Source of the DNA: Symsagittifera roscoffensis
Lineage: Eukaryota; Xenacoelomorpha; Acoela; Convolutidae
DNA length: 64,000 nt
Direction: 5' to 3'
NCBI RefSeq assembly: GCF_963678635.1
Contig: NC_087064.1
Span: 77,664,512-77,728,511, forward strand
Part shown: positions 34,034-46,000 of the stretch, in pieces
Position numbering within the stretch: position 1 is the first letter of the stretch
Layout of the letters: each line of letters starts with the position of its first letter
Made by a program: the position numbers and the translations under genes
Notes under the pieces: model-generated
Databases searched by the model: none
The model's input: only the letters and a program-made list of their open reading frames with translations
Told to the model about the DNA's origin: nothing

Positions 34034-37000
34034 GTGTGAAAAAAACGCTTTCGGTTCTTTTTCACATTCCGCCCCACATTCAAAATTTCTATTTTCATGT
34101 TCTAGTTGTTTTTCGTGTTATGTTGGCTAAATACGTAATGTTGCAAAACAAAATAAAAAGAACAAAACTGTTCACTAGATAGTCTGTTCACCATGCATTA
34201 TAACAACGCTATTTCTTTCAGAATCGAATTTCAAACGGTGGGGGTGGATAACAGTTTTGTCAACAGGGTCTTAAACTTTTCTGAAACGCTTTCGCGACAA
34301 TATTTATTAATATAAGAGACGAGCACGAGGCCAACATATTTTTGTGAAACGTTTCCAAAAAACGCTCAAAATGGGCATTTGTGTCTTTTTCTTTGTTATG
34401 AAGGCGCTCAGTCAATCAAATTGGTTGATCTAAAAAAAGTTGAACATTTTTTTTTCGGAAGTTTTTGATAATAAACTCTTGTCGCTAAGTACTAGATTCG
34501 CTAAACGTCAATGAAAAGTAATATTTAGCACAATAGGCGAACAATTAAATTCTCCCAGAAGTAAAATAATGTGAAACAATGATAAATGAGAGTGATCTGT
34601 TAACAGCATTCGTGTGGGATGTTACTCTAGACACCAACTTTTAATGGTCAATAGGTCATTTTAATTTTTTGAATAGAAAATAATCCAACTGGGTTGAATT
34701 GACTTTTTAGAGTACTTCAAGCAGAAACAGGACACCTCTGATGTCCCTGCGGGGTTAAACGGGGAATCAGACCAGAATGACTCATCTATGGGCCCCGGAG
34801 GCACTGAGCAGCAGAACAGCAGCTTTGCTAGTCCGGTGAGAATACTGGATGAGAGGAAGGCACTCAGTGTCAACGTTTTCATCAAACAGTTTAGATGGTG
34901 AGTACATCAGTTGTGGGCATATCAACAGTTGCTGTGCAAAAAATAGATTGGAGCAGATTTTTCCTGCGACGAAAAGATTTTTCAAACTTTGGTCATTTTT
35001 TCAGAGAGGGTGACACGAGGCTCTGATTTTAGGATTAGCAAAATAGGTGATATAGCTCAGCTCAAAGCACAACAAATATATACAGTTTTTCAGTGTTCTA
35101 ACTTAAATTAACCATATCAAAATAAATTCTCTTCAGACTATTTTTTCTCGAAACTGGGACAACTATCACCAATTGAATGAAAATTTTCAGTATTTTTTGA
35201 CGAGTCTCATGTTTAAGGCGCAAGTTTCTTCCTTCTTTCAGTGGCGATTTTTTTCACTGGACGTTTTTGTTTTTCAGTTCGCACGGGGAAGTGTTAGGCA
35301 AGATCAGACGTGCAGATGGTGGCAGTATAGGAGCAGAGCGCCTGAGACAGCTCATCAAACTACTTCCCACCACCAAAGAGGTCAGTAAGGTTCAGTGGAC
35401 GCTCTTCTTCTGCTGGTAGATAAACACTGTTACTATGACTGCTTAAAGTGTCGCAAACACACTTGATCTTCATACATGACTTTTGTAAAACGACACATTA
35501 CGCCATAGAAGTTGATGCTTATGTGAGCTGGAAGATGGTATGTTACTGATTATGACTGAATGAAAATGAACTGCTCCAGTTAGAAAAATTGGAAAGGAAA
35601 TTGATTGGAAGATCAAACGCGACTTTTAGAATCAAAAGCAAATATAAAAATTTAAATTTTCCAGGGGATGAATTAATTATTGCTTCAATTTTTTCGTTCT
35701 GGGGTTTTTAACAATCTAAAATTGTTCTAAATGATCGACCTAATTTCGTTTCCTGATTTTTTGAAACAATTTTTTGAAGACTTTTTTATGACATTATCTG
35801 TAATTTTTTTATGCTCAGTAATTTGAAAACTTGATTTTCTCCCCTCTGATTCAGCTGGAGCTGCTGCGCAGTTACAGTGGAGACAAGAATAAACTGGACG
35901 ACGCGGAGAAGTTCCTCAAACTCCTAGTCAGTCTGCCACAGTTAGTACCTACGATAAAATAGAGATAAGTCAGTCTGTCAGAGTGAACTTTTTTTCATCC
36001 CCGAGGGAGTCAAAGAACCAACATACGTGCTGTTCGGTACCGCGACAACTCGCAAGAAAAGACAACTTGCTCTAAGTTTCGTATAAAGTCCTACCCTCTG
36101 TTGGCAAGCTCGCAACACGTTGGCGCGACCGCGGCGATGGGTATATTGCGAGTTGTCTTTTAATGCGAGTTGTCTTTTATTGCGACTTATCTTATCTTGC
36201 GAGTTGTCGCCTTACGGAGCTGTTCAGCTTTTTACAGAGAACTGTTTTTGTTTCCCTGCTTAGAAAAAGGGGTTACATGTAGTTTTTGGTTATTCTGTCT
36301 GGGCTGGGTAATAATGCTTCACTTTCAAGCAACTACCACAGAGCATGATTATCATCGAGCCACCAACAGTCCGACTTAGAGCCGGACGCTCAGTCACCTA
36401 ACCATCGCTCCTCTCTTAAGAATATTTTTACTTGAGTCTTACAGTTTTTGGAACAAATTGGTGTCTTTCTTCAGCTATGACCTGAGACTGGAGAGTATGC
36501 TGATCAAGGAGTCCTATGACGAGAAGTGTTCCACTATCCAGTCTGCAATCGATGCCCTCAAACTGGCTTCCCAAGGTCACTTAATAACTCCATCATTACT
36601 TATACAAAAAAGCAGGTGTTCAGTTTTTTTAATGCTGGTTTTGGATGATTTTTCGTTTTCGACGAATTGTCGCTTCGTAAAACATTTCTTAAGTCAAAAC
36701 TTTGTAATTAAAAAGCAATAGGTGGTCCAAATAGAGCAGTTATTGGATTTCAGAAAAAGTCATTCTCAAATTTGAATAAATTTTCACTTCTGCGTTATGC
36801 AGTGATGCCCATCTAAACTAAAAAATGCTTTTTTTTGAACAACCAAATAGATGAATTTTTGACTGAAGTTTAATTTTTTTGGAATTGTCTCTGAATTGAA
36901 TACAAATTTTGTTTTTGGCAATTCAAAGTTTCAATATTTTTGTGGCTTGGTGGCCTCAATTAATTTTTTTGAAATTTTTTGTGGCAATTTCAATTTTTGA

Positions 37001-40000
37001 GCAGCCCTAAAATACTATAATTCCTTCGAATTGGTCAACGAAAAAGAGATATTGAAAAATAGTACCATATCGAAAACTAGTACTTTCTAAAAACTTGGCA
37101 ACCAGAATTGAATAGGGGAGAGGGGGTTGCGACCACTTCTTGAGCCATTTTTTCACCATCTGTTTTTCATTGACTAAAAATGAAGAAAAAATAGAGTATG
37201 AGTGCTTATAACCGAAGAAATATATTTATTATCCAGAAACAAGGTCTATGCAAGGTAAATGGTTTTTATTTACACTTTCTTTCTTTGCGTAGCTTTCTCA
37301 TTTAATTAAATTGCATTTAAAAAGGAAAACTAAATGTATTTGAATTGTTTATTTGAATAGACATCACTAGTTTTTCGTTGGGTATTTCAGCGTATTACGC
37401 TCGAATTTTAGCCAAGCTCAGTAGAATTCTGGAAGCAGAATTCTGCAGAAACGCTTGAAAAAACTTTTGAAGTCGATTGTTGAATGAGACAATTTTGTAA
37501 AGAATGTGAAATAAAGTTGGTCGCTTAATTGTTTTATGTTGTGGTTTATTTCAGAGGTGATTGACAACAGGCCGCTGTGTGACCTCCTCTCAGTCATTCT
37601 CATCGTTGGCAACTTCCTCAACCAGGTGCGCTCTTTTTTTAAATTTTTGAAATCACACAAAATCACAACTAATTTTAAATTTATTATATATTATTGTTTT
37701 TTTAATTAACAACACATGTGCTCAAAGTTTTTGAATTCAAGAAACAAAATCCACAAAAATCAGATTATGGTCAAAATTTTAAATAATAAAACTAGAAAAG
37801 GGTCAAGTTAAATCAAGTTTTCAGCTCAAATAATTGCAACGAAATCATTAAAATTATGCAAGAAAAATATAAAATATTTTCGAAAATTTAAAATTTATTT
37901 AGTCTTTTTATTATGCTACCAGACGCTATGGAAGTAAGCCGAAAAACGATGGGCAATGAATAAATGCAACGCAAACTCAAAACTGATGAAGTTCGCCGAA
38001 AAAAATCAATTCAAATCGATTTATATTCGTTTTATTACCCCTAAAAACAAAAAACTGAAAGAAATGGATTTAAGCCGACTTAAAATCGATTTAAATCATT
38101 GATCCAAATCAATCTTAACCTTTTCTATTTTCTTTTCGTACTTTTTTCATACTAAACACAATCTGAATTAAACCTAAATATTTTTTTCAGATTAAAATCG
38201 ATCTTAATCCCTTTTTTGTCAGTGCTGGTAATGATATCAAAGAAACAATTAACACTTTCACGCTACAAAATCTTTGGTCAAATTTTTTCACAAACTAGGT
38301 CGAAGTCAAAGGTAAATTCATTTTGAAGCTGAAAAAAAATCTTATAAAATTACGAACGGTTCACTTTTGACATTCTAAAACCTTCGTTTCTTTCGGCTTA
38401 CTTTTACACCGGCGCTCTTGAACGCCCCAGAGCAAGTACATCAATTGGAGACAGAATTTTAAAACAATTTCTATTTCTCGATTTTATCTTTCTTTTGATC
38501 AGAAACGACCAAGTTGACTACATAGATGACAAAACTAAAAAACTTAAAATATTTCAACAGCAAATTCTTTTTGTATTTGATAAAATCCAGCCAATCAAAC
38601 TCCTTTGAATTGTTCAAAACACTTAAATATTTTTTAGCTATTGATCTCTGATCAGCTAATATCAATATAAAACTAACAAACTAACGCATTTCAGGCGTTC
38701 TACAATGTGAATATCCCCTCCCATGTATATCAGTAACTGGGTGATTGGTTTCAGGGCGGGTATGCTGGCAACGCCCTTGGGGTTAAACTGGAAAGTCTGA
38801 CACAAGTTCTGGACAGCAAAACAAACCACTACAGCAGGAAACTCAGACATGTTGTGGCGGAGGCTAGAATCTTATTTACAAAACAGATTTCAAAATAGTC
38901 TAATTTAGTACTAATTTCACCTGAGAAACCTCCGTTTTTACGATCATAGTCTTTCAAATTAGCTAAAAAATGGTTGCAAAAATTTATAATTTTCCGGTCA
39001 AACAAGTTCTTCTGATTTTTCTGAAGGGGTTAAGCGACAATTTATTATATAATTCATTGTTTCCTCATTTCTGAGCCCTGCTTTTATACTCCAACAATTT
39101 TGTTATCTTGACAGATGAAACGCCAAAACGTGAAGAAAAGCTTTCTTCATTGCACAGGAAATTGAGTTCGGTTTAAGACGGGGCTGACTTTGTTTACTTT
39201 CAGGAAGCCCTGAGGCGTAATGGTCAAATAAACAACTTGCGGTCAACCATGCCTTCGGTCTTCAAAGCAGCCAGGTTTGTACCAGTTAAGGTAGCTGCAG
39301 TTTCCCGTGATTGCAAAGAAGTCTAAATTGATTTGAAAGCTGTTGTCTCGTTTTCGCTGGAGAAACTTCTGGTAATGAGAAAATTTTTATCAGTAATTGA
39401 AACAGAAAAATCATGGTATGTGAGATTTGAAAACATGGATCAAAGAAACATCAATCGGGTTGACGTCCATACAAGAAAAATGCCTATCATACAATTTCGT
39501 ATAAGCAGTTTATTAAAAAATGCTTATCAAACTATTATCATAGAAGAAAATTACATGATAAGCATTTTTTCAATCGAATTTTTTCCTGATAAAAGTTATC
39601 TTAAAATGGTTCAAAACTCAAATAATAAGAAATTTTGGCAGTTTTTCTTACATGAGAGCAACTTTGGCAACAAATTATTCCAATGATTTTTCATGAAAAC
39701 TGTAGGATATCAATTTTTTCCATATATATTTTTAAAAAAAGATGAACGTTTTTTTTTGTTCTTTTTGATTGCAAACTCGCTTCTGTGCTCAGATGAAAAA
39801 TCTACCGAAAACTTTTTGCCTGCAATTATTTGTCTATAACGTAGTCCAGGCTGAGTTAAACTCACGTAAATATTTTTTGCATTATGAAAATTGGTGCTTA
39901 CTGTTTTTATATGCTACAATAAACCTATATCTATATCTCTTAAATTATAGGCAGACCACTGAATTTTTCCGAGGAGAAAGCTTCTAGCCATATTCAAAAA

Positions 40001-43000
40001 GTTACATTTTTTAAATATAATTCTCTGTGAAAGCGTATCAATTATTCACAAGGTAAAATAGCCACAAGCAGTTTATCTGCGCGATAACTGCCATAAAACC
40101 CTTACTTAGTGTGTTTGGACAAAACACAAATTTACAAAACAAAAACCAGAAAAATTTTGATGGAAAAAATGCTAGTCATACATTTTCATTGAATGGATAA
40201 ATGTTTATCGTAAAATATTTGTAATGAAAAGAATGGTGAAAAACGTGTTATGTAACTCGAGATTGACGGAAAAATACGAATTTAAAAGTTTCATTGCATG
40301 GGAAAACGATTATTTGCTATATTCGCACTATTTTTTGTTCTATGAAATGGTAGGAAATTTTTGTCAACCCGTGCACCCCATCTCTCAAATAAACCAAATT
40401 AGCATCCTAAGCCCTTGCTTTCAGTTTAAATTAAATTTGCTAAGTGTTGCGTGTAAAATTCTCTAATTTGAGGGCTGAAAATTTGTTTTCAGAACCAAGT
40501 TAGCATGCTTCCCCTAAACGGCTTGGGGTTTGTTAATTTGGTCCGAAATCATGATCTAAAAATGGTTAAGTATCCTCAAATTCTGGAGCTCTATAGCCGA
40601 TTTTTTTCAGTTCTAAAAGAAGGAGTTTCAATTACTATGTGCATTTTTGTCTGCGAGTGGAGAGGAGGGTTAAGGGGTAGAGTTTTTGGTCAAAATTTTC
40701 AAAGCTGCCAGTATCAAAAAGTGTGAAAACGTGTTTTATAATTGATTATATTTGTTTCCAAAGAGACAGATTATAAAAAAATTTTATTGACTATTATAGA
40801 TTTTTCTCATTTTTAGTGAGACTGGTACTAAAAACCAAAAAAGTAATCAATTATTGACGCTTGAATTTGGATGCAGGAAATAAAAAGATTTGAAGTTCCA
40901 CTTCTGAATAAACCTTATTAGAAGATTAGAAGACTCGCTTAAGTTTAAACCAAGGTTGCGATTATAGAAGAGATATCCTTTGTAACGAAACTTTTGGTGT
41001 ATGAAAACTTTTTGGAGGAAATCTCGCCTTTTTTGCAAAACTATTCCAATTTTATAAAAAATAATAATTTTTTAAACAGTTATTGATTGATGATTTTTGA
41101 AGCCAATGAATTACAAAAAAATATGTTTCAAATCAAGTTTGTAGGTGTAGGATTCAAAAAAATTTTGCTCAACTCTTACTTCTTTTTTCAAAGAAAAATT
41201 GTAGGATATCATTTTTTTTCCTTAAAAAAAGTGAAGATAAAAAAGCAAAATACGGCAGTAATGTTATAGGTATTCTTCTTTACCCTAGCTGTGAATCAAA
41301 ATCTTTTGTTTCAAAACTTTAACTATGCATGCGGGTTGTTTTTCAGTTTTTCCATTGGCAAGGGCCAACATAATGGATTGTTTACTGGTCAATAATTACG
41401 CTCAGACAAAATTGTTCCAAGAATTCGAACCAATGAACGAAAAATTGTTGCAATTTTCTGCGGCTATAAAAACCGCTGCATGCAAAAACAAAACTTTACT
41501 ACAATTTCAAATTTCGTGTTAATCGCAATTTTATGCCCTCTACTTTTTATGGCCCTTGGTTTTGTGATATTTAGTTCCTTGATTATATCCTTTGCAATGA
41601 CTGGAAACTGGAACCTGCCGGCTGTCTTCACTAACAAATCTTCTTTGTAGTTTTCTGGAGCCAAAAACTTTGCAGAAATATTTTGGATGTTTTAGCCACT
41701 CCTCGACATCCCGGGTTGACCTCCCAACAAAAAAAAAGTTCTCATTTATACCTTATTTAAACTTATGCAAAATGTATGACAAGCATTTTTTCCACTAGGT
41801 TTTTTTCAGAATTCTTCTAGGAGAGTTTTTAGGTATGCTCAATTGGGCTTATATCGGGTTTTTATTAAAGGAAAACACTTTGGTTACCAAAACATAATTT
41901 TTGTGAACAAAAAACGTTTATCATACTACTAGTATTCATGAAATTGTTGATAAACCTTTTTTCCATAAAAAAATACAAAATTGAGAAAGTTTCATGTTCT
42001 CATTTTACTTGCTAAACCAGTTTTATGAGCAAAAAATGTATCCGAAAAACCTTTTCTTGCATGCTCAGTTTTCTTTTTTGTTTATAATTAACGTAGTCCA
42101 CGCACAGTCTTCTTACATTGAAAATAATCAAGAGTCACAATGAAGAGTCTCTTTGAAGGCAGAGATGGTTTTTTTTCAATTTTAGATAATTACGTTTTCC
42201 CTAAATTGGTCCTACAACCAGGCTTCGGTTTTAACATCTGATTTTGTCGAAATAGAGACATCGTAGCCATATACAAAAGATGGCATTTTTGTTCTAATTT
42301 TGCGTCAAATTCAGTTGTGTAACTGACTTGGCACATACCAATACGCGGTTTTAATGCCGTTTAGCCTGTTATTTTCCTACTTTAAGAAAAAAGTTATTTT
42401 TATGTTTTAGGGCCAAACACAAATTCAAAGCGAAACACAAAAAATTTATACAGGAAAATTGCTTGGCATAAAATTCCATAGAATGGAAAAATGTAAATCA
42501 TACTATTCCAACGTATAAAATAAAATGATTATCATGCTTAATGCTAATCAATTTTCATACAGCTTTTTCTTACAGTTTTCTTAATCTTTGGAATTGTATG
42601 ATAAGCGTTTTTGTATGATATAGAATTGTATGATAAGCCAGGATATAATAACTCAAGAACATTTTTTTGAACGAAATCAAGCTCAGGCTTACAATAATGA
42701 TGGTTTTTTGTCAAAGAGAACACTTGGCTAATAATGCCAAACTGTTTTGTGATTGACAAGCAAACATCACGGCAGAGTGAAAATATTTTGACGCTGAATC
42801 CGCAAGAAGTCTTCTTTGATCTTCTCTGATACACTGCAATGGTGGACTCAAGAGGCAAATTGCTAAAACAAAGTTTTGACTCTTTTTTTTTCTAATTTTT
42901 TTCCGCTCAATTATGTGATGTTTTGGCTCGTTGGGAGTTCTGCGACACACTAAATGTGCCATTAAAATTTGTTAGAAGTATTTGTTTGCAGATTCCGCGA

Positions 43001-46000
43001 AAAATAGTGATAGTCATACACACATCAAACGGTGCTCAGACCTAAGGGGTCATACTGTGGCCTATTTACAATATAAAAAACCCAAGCCTGATTTTGAGTA
43101 TTTCTGTGGTCTCTTGTGTGGGTGATGATTTTTTAAAAAAATCAGGAAAAGTCTTAAAACTTGTTCACACTCAAATTTACGTGATTGCGTTTTCATTTAG
43201 AAAAAAGCCAAAATCTACTATCGAACAGCAAAAGTGTGAAAATCACAAAAAGCGTGATCGACTTCTTGTTTCAAAAATGGCGAATCAAATCTTTACCTGA
43301 TTATCTAGTCTTCTCAATCTGGATTGAAATTGTCAAAAAAGTGTCTATCATAAACTGTTCGGGGAATTCATTCAGCTATAAATTTTTCTTGGAAACTCGA
43401 ATACTGAGATTTTGTAAAAAAAAAAGTCAGTATTTTTTTTCCATTTGCTTGCCTTTATTGTCTCTGTTCCAACTGTCTCTTGACTATGTTTTTCGATTTT
43501 CATGTTCTTCTTCTGGCTGTAGTCCACTTTCCTCCACATTTGAATTTTAATATTTAAAAAACTCACTCTACGTTGTCATAATGTAATGAAATTTTGCTAG
43601 GTGAACAACGTAACTTTTGTGAACACATTTGTTCTTCATACTTTACATCGTAAAATCAAGCATGTATCCATGATAACACATAAGACAAATGAAAAAAATA
43701 AATTTGGGGGTAAAAGTTGAAAAAAGCTCTTCTTCTGAATTGAAATCATTGAAATATTAGTTAATTTGACTTTTTGTTTGAATTTGTTTTTTTTTTCAGA
43801 GTTTCTCACGCAAAATTTGACTTTATTTGATTTTGTTTTGCTGTATTTCAATCTAAATCATGTTGGCCAAAATAAGCGCTGTCGAATAACGCTTTGAAAA
43901 CTTCATGATTTTGATTACTCGATGTGTTTCATCTGTATGCTTTTTTATGGTCCGATTTCGATTTCTATCAGCTGCAAGTAAAAAAAATAATTGATCTGGA
44001 TAACTGAAATCAATATTTGGATGCATTGAATTGAAAATCATAACTCTATTGTACAGAAGAACGGTGGAATCCCTCATACGCGAAGGACCGAATGCGCGAA
44101 AATAAAAATCAGCCAATCAGATTTAAGTTATCTAAAATTTGCAAAGAAAGTAAACATTTCCATGGACTGGAGTATTGATATTGCCCGAATATAAAAACAG
44201 CAGAACTATGCAAAATTTTCAAATTGTCAGTGACCGCCGCAAAATTGGGACAAACTTTATATTTCAAGGGTTTCGTAATGAAAAAAGTAAAACATTGCTT
44301 CATTTAATTCATTTCAATTGAATGGCAATTGCTTCTTTTTAAAAATTGACTTTCGGCTAATTTTGTCTTCGGTCCTTGGCCTACAAAATTTTTTGCCCAT
44401 TCGGTCCTTCGCGCATGAGAATAGCCCCCCAGAAGAACAAGATAGCTCGTATCAGGTTCAAGACATAAATCGTTGACCGACCTTTGATCTCTGTAAATTA
44501 ATTTTTATATATTCCCTCCACATGCAATATCGTTAAGAAATTGCGAAACTTTACATGAAGAAGCGCCTTATTTGGATCAATGAGCTAAGCTGATGCTGAG
44601 TTCGAAAAACGAAAAATTACCACCGGTGAAAAGAGGGACAGTTTTATTCGAGGGGAGGGGGATACCGTTGAAAAAATTATCTTAAAAAATTGAAACCCAG
44701 ATCAGTATCTTTTATGTGGTGGGTGTTATTTAAAGAGTTTAAGAAAGGTTCTAACTTATAAAAGACTTGAAACATGCATGCAATTAGGTTTAAACAAACA
44801 TTTTTGGGGTAGAATCAAAACCTGTTCTGGGCTTCTCATATCTGGAACAAAAAATGATTCAGTTTTAATTCAATTATTGTCGAATTGAAACTCTTGACGC
44901 CACTTGACGCAAAAGTAACTCCTACAAATTGGGAAACGTTCATGGATCTACTTAACAATCCCCCCTTTTCAAGAAAGGGGGAGATTGTTTACTAGATTAC
45001 TTGTAGCTGATTTTCGACCAATCACAATCCACCAATCACAATTTGAATTTACATACAACGCTTTAGTGCGAACTTACTGTTTTTATTTACAGGGGTGGAG
45101 ATTTTTTAGTAGATACAACAGGGGGGGGGGGGGAGGGGGGGGGGATTGTTAAGTAGATCCACGTTCCTTAATCATTTTGCTTCTTAGAGGCAAATTGATT
45201 GATGTTCTGTCTTTCGATGAGTGCAATTTTATGTCAGCACTCGTTAATAATTACGATTAAAAATTCATTCCATTGCCGAGCTGACCGACCGACTTGGCTT
45301 TGCTTTTGTTCTAGAGAGAGTCTGGAAAACATATCGGAAGAGGTGGCTAGTATTTCAGAGAAGACAATCTCTGTGCTGGACAGGATATCAATGTCCACTT
45401 CATTTGTGAAGGAACAGTTCAGTGCCAGTTTACAGGTATGAAAAAAAAATTGTCCATTGGTATTAATTCAGACAAAAAGGTATCTGAACAGAAAAAGTGA
45501 TTTTTTAATTGACATTTCTAGAAATGGACACCTTCATATCAAATTTTTAAAGTTTAAGCTGTCATTTGTAAAACCACTCGCAAGAATAAAAATTACTTTA
45601 ATATTTTATGACTTTTTATCTCTTATGACTTTAATTTAGAATGCCCCATTAAAACTCCATAGAGAAGTTGTTTTTGATAAAACGTTCACCATCTCACGCT
45701 CTGGTGTTTTTTATCACGCTATCTGTTTTTGGCCAGATAGGAATTTGTAACCATTTTGTGTAAAATTAAACCTGTCCTACTAGGGAAAAGCTGGTGAACA
45801 CGAGGCTAAGCTGAGATTAAATTAGTTCCAGTCGGTTTAAGTAATGGTCTGATCAGTTGAACTTATCAGGGTAAAAATATTTGATCATCTTATGGATCAT
45901 GATTGGGGTTATTATTGAATACTTTACACAATTTACTCTAGTTTCATGGGAAATAATCGATTATAATGGATTATGTAATGGCAAAAAACTATAATCGATT

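Noticed and set aside
34034-34182. Continuation of the first formin exon to the TAG at 34,182
   Set aside because: After the GAAG/GTGTGA donor the residues no longer resemble FH2, while splicing to 34,711 restores it exactly.
36346-36420. Functional tRNA gene
   Set aside because: The anticodon stem is plausible, but acceptor and T stems do not pair and the B box is imperfect; a SINE relic fits better.
38851-38862. GT at 38,851 as the donor of formin exon 7
   Set aside because: It would remove Val-Val-Ala-Glu from a conserved FH2 helix; the GC donor at 38,863 keeps it intact.
39333-39686. 117-codon frame in formin intron 8
   Set aside because: No ATG start, a composition dictated by AT-rich repeats including a 15-bp palindrome, and no splice context.
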